Below, piece after piece: positions 36,847 through 45,675 of a stretch of DNA of 64,000 nucleotides; position 1 is the stretch's first letter, and every line of letters begins with the position of its first letter. Source of the DNA: CAWARU01 sp963784575 (GTDB lineage: Bacteria; Pseudomonadota; Gammaproteobacteria; UBA6186; Azoamicaceae); the NCBI GenBank assembly GCA_963784575.1, contig CAWARU010000001.1:1240001-1304000 (forward strand), given 5' to 3'. A program made the position numbers and the translations under genes. Below the pieces are notes generated by a model. It was not told the DNA's origin. It made no database searches and saw only the letters and a program-made list of their open reading frames with translations.

Positions 36847-38040
36847 CTACGGATTACAAGAATCCACTCCTTCTCTGCTTTTGAATGTTAAAACATACTC
36901 TTCTATCCTGTTTCTAATCCATGTCGAAGTCATGTCATCCATATCAGAATCAAACATCACTGGATTGATCCCAAGCAGTATTTTATCATCGACATTTTCT
37001 ATGAGTTCCAGGATTATTTTTTCTGCTTCCACATATTCTTTATACTCTTGCTCGAAAAAATCCGATTCAGTCTCTTTTCTATTTATTGCTTCATATAATT
37101 TAGTTAATTCAGGAATCCTTACTCGAAGGAGTACTTCCTGCTTTGGTTCTAAAACCTGATTAAACTCTGAAATTAAGGAGGATATCCTCTTTAATCGATC
37201 AACTTTATTATATAAGATGAGCAGATCTTCTTGGTCTGTATCCTTAGTCTTTCTTCCAAAAACTGCCCTATCTTCACTTTCTTTTGATATTATGCCATTT
37301 TTTAATCTTCTTTTCAATTCCAAATGCTTATTAAAGTTAAGTTTTAAGTAGTCATTTAAGGAAAGATCTTCCTTTTTTAGGGTATTTAGCAATACCACAA
37401 GGGTGGAATCATCTTTTTCAAGCTTTTGATAGAGTGCATCTTCACTTAAACCTGCGTCGATTAAGGCTTGCAAAGATTTAAAGGTGTCTTGGCTCTTATA
37501 GCTTTTTTCTGCAGCATCAAATGCATATGTTATATAGCCATACTGCAAAGACGAGGTTCTTTTTAAAGGTGAACTCAGGGCGGTGTCTGCTGTAGGGGAA
37601 GGCAGTGGGGTCTCTAGCCTTTGCACCTTCAATGATTCGCTGATTATTTGCTCGGGATCTTCTGGTCCAAAAATAACATCAATATGTTCTCTACTCACAA
37701 CTCCGACTGCACTCACCTTAAAATAGAAATATGACACCGCAAATAGATTTTCTATTTTTTCGAGAGGTCGCAATATAAAGGGTAAATCATGCCAGGACTT
37801 CGGGTTACCCAAGCAAGCTTTCAGAGATTTAGCAATATCTTGCTCATATTCAATGATTTGCTTATCACTCACTACCCTCCAATTTGGATGACGATGAATC
37901 TCGAAATACCTTTGTTGAGTTTCGAGCATATAATCTAACTTTTCGGACGTCATCTTTTTCTGCCAAAGAATAGACTTATCTCCGGAATCACTGGATTCCA
38001 TCCTTTCAGATGCTCTGAGGTCTTCTTTCGTTAGTGACAT
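36847..38040 (-). CDS. SH2-like domain protein
   Basis: 397 residues, highly charged. Residues about 80-210 resemble the SH2-like units of the neighbouring protein: SWHDLPFILRPLEKIENLF, FAVSYFYFKV, and DTFKSLQALIDAGL as the C-terminal SH2-like element. A long Ser/Thr/Pro-rich insert (about 145-170) interrupts the domain. The C-terminal half is predicted helical/coiled with no recognised domain. It lies 80 bases upstream of the SH2-UIM gene on the same strand and may be co-transcribed with it. It keeps the betaB-type Arg (LRP), so phosphotyrosine binding is possible. Confidence 0.72.
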   Translation of the reverse strand: MSLTKEDLRASERMESSDSGDKSILWQKKMTSEKLDYMLETQQRYFEIHRHPNWRVVSDKQIIEYEQDIAKSLKACLGNPKSWHDLPFILRPLEKIENLFAVSYFYFKVSAVGVVSREHIDVIFGPEDPEQIISESLKVQRLETPLPSPTADTALSSPLKRTSSLQYGYITYAFDAAEKSYKSQDTFKSLQALIDAGLSEDALYQKLEKDDSTLVVLLNTLKKEDLSLNDYLKLNFNKHLELKRRLKNGIISKESEDRAVFGRKTKDTDQEDLLILYNKVDRLKRISSLISEFNQVLEPKQEVLLRVRIPELTKLYEAINRKETESDFFEQEYKEYVEAEKIILELIENVDDKILLGINPVMFDSDMDDMTSTWIRNRIEEYVLTFKSREGVDSCNP

Positions 38041-38155
38041 TTATTTTCTCTTACGTTCTATTACTTGCACTTAGGTTCTATTACATTCATTTAGGTTCTA
38101 TTACTTTCGCTTGGCTCTACCATCTTTTAAATTATCTTAATTTCGCTACAACTGG

Positions 38156-38303
38156 CTAGGGCCTGTTGACAATTCTACTATGTTGGCCATAAATCATTGC
38201 TTTCTTGTGCTCCGTTGCTCATTTATTTCAATATAAACTGCGCTACGGGGCTCAGAAATCAATGATTTCTGGCTCAACCTAGCGAATTGTCAACAGGCCC
38301 TAG
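38156..38303. mobile_element. MITE-like palindromic element
   Basis: 148 bases bounded by perfect 20-base inverted repeats (CTAGGGCCTGTTGACAATTC and its complement). The similarity continues inward with about 8 mismatches over the first 50 bases, so the whole element is a near-palindrome. It has no coding capacity. It occupies most of the 396-base gap between two minus-strand effector-like genes; the rest of the gap (38041-38155, 38304-38436) shows only short AT-rich direct repeats (TTAGGTTCTATTAC units near 38050-38110). Confidence 0.8.
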
Positions 38304-38436
38304 TACCCAGTCCACATACTATTATAAAAATCTTTAGGCAATAAACTTATTTATAACCATATTTACAAACTGTCATAGTATCTCACACCTTAAATCTGTT
38401 CAGCAAATTTTATAGGTCGACCTATTACCTTAATTT

Positions 38437-41400
38437 TCATCGGAAAACCCTAGAAATTGGTTTTGCTTGAAACTCTTCATCCAAATCCATTCCATCACCA
38501 GGTTGAATTGGTCTCATCGCTGATCCCAACTCGCCCCTTTCAACAACTTGGCTTTCAGCAACTTGAAAAGCTCGCCCTGAAAACAATAAGGATGGCTCTG
38601 CTCGCAATGGCTGTTGTGAGATGGGCATTGACATTGACAACGGCATTGGCATCGACATCGGCATTGTTTGAGGTGGCTGTTGTATTGGCAGTCTTGGCAC
38701 TGATTGAGAGTGCTGCTGTACGAACTGCATTGGCATTGCTTGAGATGGCTGTTGTAGATATGGTCTTGCCATTGTGTGAGAAGCCTGCAATAAGAGAGGC
38801 ATCGACAATGTTTGAGGTGTCGACCGAACGTGAGGCATTTGCGTTTGCATTTGCCTTTGCATTGCCTGCAACTCCAAAGCTTGTTGTAAAAATAACAGTG
38901 GTGCAGGCTTTGCTTGTGGTCTTCTTTCTTTTCTGAAACCCTCTTCTTCTTCCATATCTTCTGTCCATTCACCGTCTATTTCATTATCAATTTCCTGATC
39001 ACCTATTTCTGCTCCTTCGTCGTCACTTTCTTGCATAAAGGCCGTCATTTTTTTAACAGCTTTTGCAGCTTCACTTTTAGCCTTTCTGCAGGCTCTTGGC
39101 TCATCAGTTTCAGCAGTAGAACTTGAACCATGAGCTTCGAGCCCCATACCTAACCTTGGAGGTTTAATAGGAGTACTGCGGCGCGAGGCGGCAATTGTCA
39201 ATTCGATTTCTTTGATGGATTCAAGGATTGCTAAACAAGCGGCATGATCTTGTGCAATTTTTTCGATTTCTTGGAGCATAGTCACTCTGTCAAAATCAAA
39301 TGAGGACTCTAAATCGAGATCTAAGCTAAGCTCTAAAGACTGTCCTGAAACACGCTTTGGATGCGAAGCAGTACGCAGACTTTTGTCTTGTAACTTCTGC
39401 AATAAGCCCTTGCACTTTTCAAAAGCGCCTGCAAGCACTCGACTAAATTCGCAAACCTTTTGAAGCGACTCCATGCCTTGTGTCTTGGATTTAATTTGGG
39501 CAGCGTCGGACTCATCACGATAATCCATGTGCGAGCTCTGTTCAGACTTATCTTTATCTTCTGCTTCGAGAGCTTCTTTAAATTTATCCTGTGCTAGTAT
39601 ACTAATGACAAAATCATTGATGTTTTTTAAGTGCTGCACTTTCGATGCAAGATTCTGGATATTTGATGCTCTAGCAGGACCACCGATACCAGGCACAGGA
39701 TTTTGGGTACTGGATATAGATCTTTTGAAAATAGAAACAGGGCTAAGTAGAGGTGATGGATTCAGAACTGATGAAGGAGTTAGTACTGATGGACTCAGAA
39801 AATCTGATGCACCCAATTCCGTATCTATGCTCTGTTTTACGATTTTGATGAAATCGTTTAAAATTTCCACGGTTTTCTCAAGAATGATATTATCCACTCG
39901 GAATGGCTTCCAATGAAGTTTCTCTATTTCATGAGCACCTTCAATTTTGATAAAGTCATCGTCCTGCAAGGCATTTTCCGTATTATGGAATCTTGTTCTA
40001 TATTCTTGAACTCGCCCGAATTCAAAACTGGGAATACCTGTCTCAGCTTCGCTCAAGCACTCATAGACAAATTTTCTTCCCTGGCTCATTTCATAGGCAA
40101 TATCAATTCCATATAGCATTTTGGCTGGATTATTTGGATCGACCCGCTCTCCTCTGCCAATACATTGTAGCAACGTCCTCATGGAGAGTGTTGGGCAAGC
40201 CCTCACAACGAACTGAATGCCTGGCTTATCAAAACCCTCGATGAGTTTCTTATCTCCTATTAAAATTGGGAATCTGCCCAGGTTAAAATCCCGCAGGATT
40301 TTGGCACACTTTTCTTGATCATATCCAGAATGGATATCTTGTGCGATTTCAAAGCAGCCATATTCAAAGCTCCAAGCATGCTCCCATAATTCTTCATAAT
40401 CTTCCGGATTAAAATTGTCTTTGCATTGTTTGCGATATTTGGCAAGAAATTCTCCCAGCAATTCTGCTGCTTTTCTTTTCCATTCTGACTCGAATTTTTC
40501 TTTGCGAAAAGTTTTGCCATCATTTCTCGAATCAGCGTTGAAGTTCTTCTTCTTAGTCTCATAAAATTCTTCGGCTGCAGTGATACCAATGGTTGAACTC
40601 CATACAGCACTGAATTCTTCTATGTTAAAGGATGCTTCATATTCAGTGCGTCTTTTTTCCAAGAAATCTTTCTTGCAATTTTCTTTATATTTATCCCTTA
40701 AAGCATGATCAGGATCAATAACGTCCCAATTGACTTGATTGAATTCATCTGCAAAGGCCACCGCATGCGCGATATTAGCGCAGTAGACTATGCCTTCTTT
40801 GCCACGCAATGAATATTTTGTGACAGGATCCCGGAAATTTAGGCAAAGTTCAACAACCATCTTATTCAAGCTCGGCGTATTGATGAGATTATTCTCTTCC
40901 TTTCGTTTATAGTGACGAATATGCCTTTTAAAAATTAGCTCCTCACAATCTTTGGGATTTGCCACACAGAGGATCATGGGCACATTGGTGCCAGCATTGA
41001 TTGCATCTTGCAATCTATAGGGCTTCACTGGATTGTCACTGCCATCTGGTTTGTAGCCAAACATCTCATATACGGTTCTACGCGTATCAGTATCCAAAAA
41101 AGGAGTTGCAGTAAGTGCCATAATCCTACAATTAACTTCTTCAGAATCCTTCTCAATTTTCTCTTTAAGCTTGCTTTTTTGGGCGGAAGGATGCTCTGGA
41201 TTCTTATGAAAAGCCTTCGCGGTGATGCCCATGAATTTTTTACGAATATATATCATATAAGTTTCAGAGAGGTACTTATGCGCTTCATCCAGGATGAGAT
41301 CTGTTACCATTTTAACAGGTATGATTCTTTTCTGCCTGACATACTTGGAAGTTAGGCTTTGTATGGTGGTGATCACTACGTCAGACTGACGAAACTTATC

Positions 41401-43173
41401 ATGCACCGTCTTTTTATCAAGTAAGCCTGGTTCCTCACGGAGCTCTGATACGACGATCGGCGATTTACCTAATGCTATAAGCCTTGCATTTTCCTCTTGA
41501 AATCGTTCTGCTGTTTGGTGCACCAATAACACTGAAGGCTCCACAATCAATACTGTGCGCTTTTGCGATGGACGAACCTCTGCGAAACAATATTTTAGCA
41601 TTGCAACCACAATATCCCTGACAAAATTGGTTTTTCCAGTTGCTGTCGCATGTTCAACTACAGTATGTTTTATACCTTGCAGATTGGCTTCCGCCCATTC
41701 ATGCATCCCTTTTAAATGATGTGGACGAGGACGATAGCTGCTGCCAGCAAGACCTGTGCCAGACTCAAATTTATTAACATAAGCTAGGAGATTCCTCGCA
41801 TCATTCCGCAGTTCTTCGGTAAAAGTGATTGGTTCTAACGGCTCTAGATGTTCTAATAGTGCAAGAGATTGCAATGGTTCTGCGGCCTTTTCTTTAGTCT
41901 TTTCCTTATCTCCAACCACACCGGCATTCTTGACTGCATAAATAACTTTGTCTTTTTTAAAGGTCTTAGTCAGACGAATGTTAGGGACGTCTCCATTATC
42001 GACAGATTCTTTATCTGATTCAGTTTCAGAATCTGATTCATCGAATCTAATGACTTCTCTCTCTTTATCCGACTCTTTATCTGATATAGATTCTCTATCT
42101 GAGTCAGTATCTGTTTCTGAGTCTGAGTTCTCGTGTAAGCCCAAAGAAAATAATTTTCTTGGCTTGATTTTTTTTGATTTTTCTGATTTTTCTGACTTTT
42201 CTTTGACTTCCATCTCCATACTGCTTGAAGAAGATGTTGAGTTTCCTGAACCTGAACCTGATACTAATATTACAGGTATTTCTGCAACGGGTTCTTTGCC
42301 CAACTTATTGAGCCCTTGAGAAATAATTCCGTTTGAAACTGTGAATAAATTTGCTCGAGCGAAACTTGGATTGGGTTGCCAGCTTGAACTTTGGTAGTGA
42401 CCTGTAAGCTGGCTTGGGAACTGCTCAATATAAGAGTTGTCAGCCATTGCGCTATAAAGATAGAGCCTGTTCTGTGCTTTTATTTGGACGCCATCCAGAA
42501 TAGGTTGTAATATAAGCGTTGGATAGGCGTTCGATGATGTGAATCTGCACCCGGCCGGAATTTGGCATGCAATGATATAGCTGGTAAAAAAATCGGCTCC
42601 GGAATATTGAGTTCTACTGGGTCCAGGTAAAGCAGTAAAGCCAGTCTTAAATTTTACATCCTCTGCTATATGAGTTAAAACTAAGCATCTGCTGCCACGA
42701 TTCTTTTTATCTTTTGCAGAATATAAGGTAAATCTTGAATCAGATGACAAATTGATAGGAAGTCCTTCCCTAGATAATTTTTCTATTTCATATTGTGGAA
42801 GGGATTCAAAAGGATTAGTGGTACTTTTTTTGGATTTTTTCTGGGGTGGTACTCTTAATGGCATGGTCTCGGGAGCGCTTTGAATTGGCTGTGTTGCAGC
42901 AGCATCTATGCCGAGTGGCACCGCATCAGAAGCACTTGTATCAAAAATACTCGCATCAGCAACACTTGCAGCAGTAGCGATTCCATCAGTCGCACTCGTA
43001 CCTGGCATATCAAGTGCCATGGCGAAAGCATCTGTACCTAAATCTGTACCTAGAAAAGTTTCATTCAGAGATTCCAGACCATCTTCTCGAGATCTCTTTC
43101 TACCTTTATTCGGAGTTTCACTTGGATTAACGCCATCCTTGCCAATTTGAGCAGCCTCATCTTTGCTTAGCAT
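38437..43173 (-). CDS. Giant SF2 (DEAH) helicase-like protein with low-complexity ends
   Basis: 1578 residues, AAGGAAA before the ATG. The N-terminal ~450 residues include a region without known homologue (about 120-290) and a Ser/Asp/Glu-rich stretch (about 340-390). SF2 motor: Walker A HATATGKT (about 508), LIVEPSVLLVHQ, motif II LDEAHK (about 629), motif III ALTATPF, motif V-like IEGFDKPG and motif VI QCIGRGERVDP (about 1004). This resembles the DEAD/DEAH motor of type I/III restriction and related helicases, but no methylase or nuclease partner is present. The C-terminal ~500 residues are coiled coil, then Met/Pro/Gln repeats. It lies among effector-like genes and ends PISRVFR. Could be a translocated helicase-like effector or a defence protein; I favour the former weakly. 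Confidence 0.82.
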   Translation of the reverse strand: MLSKDEAAQIGKDGVNPSETPNKGRKRSREDGLESLNETFLGTDLGTDAFAMALDMPGTSATDGIATAASVADASIFDTSASDAVPLGIDAAATQPIQSAPETMPLRVPPQKKSKKSTTNPFESLPQYEIEKLSREGLPINLSSDSRFTLYSAKDKKNRGSRCLVLTHIAEDVKFKTGFTALPGPSRTQYSGADFFTSYIIACQIPAGCRFTSSNAYPTLILQPILDGVQIKAQNRLYLYSAMADNSYIEQFPSQLTGHYQSSSWQPNPSFARANLFTVSNGIISQGLNKLGKEPVAEIPVILVSGSGSGNSTSSSSSMEMEVKEKSEKSEKSKKIKPRKLFSLGLHENSDSETDTDSDRESISDKESDKEREVIRFDESDSETESDKESVDNGDVPNIRLTKTFKKDKVIYAVKNAGVVGDKEKTKEKAAEPLQSLALLEHLEPLEPITFTEELRNDARNLLAYVNKFESGTGLAGSSYRPRPHHLKGMHEWAEANLQGIKHTVVEHATATGKTNFVRDIVVAMLKYCFAEVRPSQKRTVLIVEPSVLLVHQTAERFQEENARLIALGKSPIVVSELREEPGLLDKKTVHDKFRQSDVVITTIQSLTSKYVRQKRIIPVKMVTDLILDEAHKYLSETYMIYIRKKFMGITAKAFHKNPEHPSAQKSKLKEKIEKDSEEVNCRIMALTATPFLDTDTRRTVYEMFGYKPDGSDNPVKPYRLQDAINAGTNVPMILCVANPKDCEELIFKRHIRHYKRKEENNLINTPSLNKMVVELCLNFRDPVTKYSLRGKEGIVYCANIAHAVAFADEFNQVNWDVIDPDHALRDKYKENCKKDFLEKRRTEYEASFNIEEFSAVWSSTIGITAAEEFYETKKKNFNADSRNDGKTFRKEKFESEWKRKAAELLGEFLAKYRKQCKDNFNPEDYEELWEHAWSFEYGCFEIAQDIHSGYDQEKCAKILRDFNLGRFPILIGDKKLIEGFDKPGIQFVVRACPTLSMRTLLQCIGRGERVDPNNPAKMLYGIDIAYEMSQGRKFVYECLSEAETGIPSFEFGRVQEYRTRFHNTENALQDDDFIKIEGAHEIEKLHWKPFRVDNIILEKTVEILNDFIKIVKQSIDTELGASDFLSPSVLTPSSVLNPSPLLSPVSIFKRSISSTQNPVPGIGGPARASNIQNLASKVQHLKNINDFVISILAQDKFKEALEAEDKDKSEQSSHMDYRDESDAAQIKSKTQGMESLQKVCEFSRVLAGAFEKCKGLLQKLQDKSLRTASHPKRVSGQSLELSLDLDLESSFDFDRVTMLQEIEKIAQDHAACLAILESIKEIELTIAASRRSTPIKPPRLGMGLEAHGSSSTAETDEPRACRKAKSEAAKAVKKMTAFMQESDDEGAEIGDQEIDNEIDGEWTEDMEEEEGFRKERRPQAKPAPLLFLQQALELQAMQRQMQTQMPHVRSTPQTLSMPLLLQASHTMARPYLQQPSQAMPMQFVQQHSQSVPRLPIQQPPQTMPMSMPMPLSMSMPISQQPLRAEPSLLFSGRAFQVAESQVVERGELGSAMRPIQPGDGMDLDEEFQAKPISRVFR
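38585..38870. repeat. Coding low-complexity minisatellite
   Basis: Tangled direct repeats of units such as GGCATTGGCATTGACATTG and TTGAGATGGCTGTTG inside the helicase-like gene, coding for repeats like MPMSMPMPLSMSMP and QQPSQAMP. Periodicity follows codons, so this is a protein repeat, not a CRISPR array. Confidence 0.7.
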
Positions 43174-43595
43174 TGAGAATTTTCCTTTTAATCATTTTAA
43201 TCATTGTTTAATTGATTCAAGTAAATTAAAATTAAATTTATTAATCTGTTAAATTTATTAACCGCAACCGTTCATGCATTGCTCTTTTCAACACCTAGTC
43301 TCTCACGCCTGAACATTAACCTTATGATCATTTCATATCAAAAATTATAAGTTATATAACTAAATTTATTAATATAAATTAATATAATGCGGACATAAAT
43401 TGTTATACGTTAAATTATATCAACTGAGATAAGATATAGTAATTAGAAAGACTTGTCAATGGGTGAAACTTCATGGATTATATCATTTGGATTATATTTT
43501 TGCGTGTACATCATATCCTAGTGCACAAAAAATGGGCACTAGTTCAAGAAAAAATGTGTATAGGAATATAGAGGCATAAAAGGGATGGGTGTAAT
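43174..43595. other. Intergenic region upstream of helicase-like gene and hydroxylase
   Basis: 422 very AT-rich bases between divergently transcribed genes; expected to hold both promoters. A perfect 7-bp inverted repeat (CTAGTGC at 43518-43524 and GCACTAG at 43536-43542) lies about 55 bases before the hydroxylase start and could be an operator or a small hairpin. No gene is seen. Confidence 0.45.
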
Positions 43596-44300
43596 ATGAA
43601 AATAAAGTTACGTGCAAGACCCTCAAAACTTTTTATTTGGTTTTTATTTGGTTTGACTGTCATCTGGCTTCTAATCGAAGCCTACTTGTACTATGATCGT
43701 TCCAAGCCTATTGTTGTCATCTCAAAAAAACCGGAAATCAGGGTCTACAGAGACTTCATTACTGAAGCAGAGGCAAGACACTTAATTTCTTTAGCCAAAG
43801 GGAGATTAAAAGACTCCACAGTTTTTGAAAAAGGCAAAAGGGTTTATAACACTGGTCGAAATTCCTCTAATCTAACTTTTCAAAAATCTGAAGATGAAGT
43901 CATCAAAAAAATTGAAGATAAAGCCTGCAAGATTGTCAATTGCCAAGCAGAAAATATGGAAGCAATGCAACTTGTGCATTATGCAAAAGGACAAAGATTT
44001 CTGCCGCATCATGACTTTTTTTCGAAAAATGAGCTCCCCTATCAAGTTGGCCAAAGAGTTCACACCTTTTTAATTTATTTGAATGATGTCAGTGAAGTGC
44101 ATGGCGGCGCTACTATTTTTCCTTACTTAAATATTGCAATCACACCCAAGCTCGGCACTGCATTATACTTCAGAGATTCAGATGGTATGGGAAATGTAGA
44201 GCCTTTAACTTTGCACGGTGGTGCTGAAATTTTGACGGAAGGCGTTGAAAAATGGGCTTGCAACATCTGGATTCGTGATAAGCCTCAGGGAGGCCGTTAA
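43596..44300 (+). CDS. Membrane-anchored prolyl 4-hydroxylase-like 2OG-Fe(II) oxygenase
   Basis: 234 residues. An N-terminal membrane helix (LFIWFLFGLTVIWLLIEAYLYY, about 12-33) anchors a P4Hc catalytic domain. Iron ligands: HxD in LPHHDFF (about 137-143) and the distal His in TLHGGAEILTEG; the 2-oxoglutarate Lys follows in GVEKWACNIWIRD, as in the prolyl hydroxylase alpha-subunit family. Other motifs: TGRNSSNLTF and HGGATIFPYL. It would hydroxylate a proline (or similar) residue on a protein, facing the periplasm or cytoplasm depending on helix orientation. Lone gene; convergent with the carbonic anhydrase gene, 14 bases away. Confidence 0.9.
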   Translation: MKIKLRARPSKLFIWFLFGLTVIWLLIEAYLYYDRSKPIVVISKKPEIRVYRDFITEAEARHLISLAKGRLKDSTVFEKGKRVYNTGRNSSNLTFQKSEDEVIKKIEDKACKIVNCQAENMEAMQLVHYAKGQRFLPHHDFFSKNELPYQVGQRVHTFLIYLNDVSEVHGGATIFPYLNIAITPKLGTALYFRDSDGMGNVEPLTLHGGAEILTEGVEKWACNIWIRDKPQGGR

Positions 44301-44314
44301 GCTTAAGGATAAGC

Positions 44315-45091
44315 TTAAGGGGAGGACTTTTGCTCTCCCAACAGTTGAACCTCTCCACTCTCTAAATTGTAATAGGCACCCACAACATCAATTTTGCCCT
44401 CTCTTATCAGCTTAGCGATTGGAGGCGAAGCTTTGATGCGGGCAACACTATTTCGGATATTAGCTTCGGTTGCAGCGACAAGATTTTGATTCTGATCGAT
44501 GGCTGGTTTCATGAATGCCGCAATCGATTCTATATCCTTAGTATTATTTGCAAGCACTGCACTCACCGCACCACAGTTTTCATGGCCTAGTACTACAATA
44601 ATTGATGAATCATTATGGATTGCTGAATAATCTACGCTGTCTAATTCAGTGGGTCCTACTACATTTCCGGCAATGCGGACCACAAAGATATCTCCAATAC
44701 CTTGATCAAAGGCCAACTCTGGTGGAACACGCGAATCTGAACAACCTAAAACGATTGCAAACGGTCTTTGTTTTGAAGCTGTTATCGTTCTTCTATCTTG
44801 ATGTTTATTTGGACAAATTGTGGTGTCCTGCACAAAAAGTGCATTGCCTTTCATGAGTCTATCAAGGGCTTGTTTGGGGGTAAGGCGACTTTGTATTGGG
44901 GGTTGTTCTTGAGGTTGTGTCTGTCCTTGTATCTGGGTTTGTGTTTGAACCTGCTGCTGTGCCTGTGTTTCTGCCTGTGTTGCTGCAGCAATTGCTACGG
45001 AATGCTCACTCAACCCTAACATTAATAATACAATTGATAGAGTTGATAAAATTGAATCATAGTTTCTTAATTTGCCAAATTGTCTTGTCAT
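44315..45091 (-). CDS. Exported beta-class carbonic anhydrase with Q/T-rich linker
   Basis: 258 residues; interconverts CO2 and bicarbonate. Zinc motifs CSDSRVPPE (about 116-124) and GHENCGAV (about 170-177) mark the beta class. The N-terminus has a hydrophobic segment (ILSTLSIVLLMLGLSEH) followed by an Ala-rich cleavage-like region, so export to the periplasm is likely. A Gln/Thr-rich stretch (QAQQQVQTQTQIQGQTQPQ, about 40-65) links it to the catalytic domain; this linker is unusual. A role in periplasmic pH or CO2 handling inside a host vacuole is inference. Confidence 0.9.
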   Translation of the reverse strand: MTRQFGKLRNYDSILSTLSIVLLMLGLSEHSVAIAAATQAETQAQQQVQTQTQIQGQTQPQEQPPIQSRLTPKQALDRLMKGNALFVQDTTICPNKHQDRRTITASKQRPFAIVLGCSDSRVPPELAFDQGIGDIFVVRIAGNVVGPTELDSVDYSAIHNDSSIIVVLGHENCGAVSAVLANNTKDIESIAAFMKPAIDQNQNLVAATEANIRNSVARIKASPPIAKLIREGKIDVVGAYYNLESGEVQLLGEQKSSP

Positions 45092-45287
45092 TTAAAACCC
45101 CTAGAAAAGTGTATCCCCTCTATTTTTTATAGTTCTTAATGAATAAAGCAGCAAGTTCCCAATTTATGACACTTTATTACACTATATTTTTCTTTAACCT
45201 ACCTAGAACTTGAACCTCATCTTTGGGCCTAAACAGTAAGATTATTGAATTTTGTGGCTACACAATGAGGAGTTTTTAGGAGCCTGT

Positions 45288-45539
45288 ATGAAAAAGTCAC
45301 TTATAACGGCATTATTGTTAATTGGGCTGGGAGGAATGGCAGGTATGGCAGGTCAGGCACTTGCAAGCTCACCCTTACATAATCCGTTAAATAACAAAGA
45401 AAACACCCTGACTTATTATTACTATTACTATGATTATGGTCCCTATTGGCATCATCATCGACATTACTATGATGATGGCTATTATTATCGCCATTGGCAT
45501 CACCACCATGGACACCATTGGCATCACCATCATCACTAG
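45288..45539 (+). CDS. Exported His/Tyr-rich small protein
   Basis: 83 residues from the ATG at 45288, placed by AGGAG upstream; a longer in-frame start at 45252 is unlikely. Signal peptide MKKSLITALLLIGLGG...GQALASS with an ALA-S cleavage site near residue 27. The mature part (~56 residues) begins with a short Asn/Leu segment and then is almost all Tyr and His with Asp, Gly, Pro and Trp (YYYYYYDYGPYWHHHRHYY, ending in five His). No homologous family recognised. The composition suggests metal (Ni, Zn, Cu) or heme binding in the periplasm or outside the cell. A hairpin terminator follows. Confidence 0.75.
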   Translation: MKKSLITALLLIGLGGMAGMAGQALASSPLHNPLNNKENTLTYYYYYYDYGPYWHHHRHYYDDGYYYRHWHHHHGHHWHHHHH

Positions 45540-45582
45540 TCAATAGTCCAAGTAGTAATAGTCTCAAGAAATTAGTAGCCGG

Positions 45583-45650
45583 GTACTGATGCAGTCCGCT
45601 GTACACTTGATGTAAATCTACTGCTGGCTGATTGCATCAGTACTTTTATT
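45583..45650 (+). terminator. Hairpin terminator between the His/Tyr-rich gene and rdgB
   Basis: An 11-bp stem (GTACTGATGCA at 45583-45593, complement at 45633-45643) followed by TTTTATTTAG and more T-rich sequence. The ~39-base loop is long. It ends the plus-strand His/Tyr-rich gene and may also serve rdgB from the other side. Confidence 0.65.
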
Positions 45651-45675
45651 TAGTTTTTTATTTATTATATATTTC

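Noticed and set aside
38585..38870. Repeats considered as a CRISPR array
   Set aside because: Units are short, irregular and in frame with the protein; there are no unique spacers of even length and no cas genes.
38457..38936. Long plus-strand open frame of 159 codons
   Set aside because: It is the antisense shadow of the low-complexity tail of the helicase-like gene; its Ala/Val/Leu repeats come from the repeat structure, and no ribosome-binding site precedes it.
42200..42800. A further SH2-like unit in the N-terminus of the helicase-like protein
   Set aside because: Some strand-like pieces (RCLVLTHIAEDVKFKTGF) look similar, but the Arg/Ser/Gly spacing of the other units is absent.
38437..43173. 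Type III restriction endonuclease subunit
   Set aside because: Helicase motifs are shared, but there is no adjacent Mod gene and no visible PD-ExK nuclease site; flanks are effector-like.
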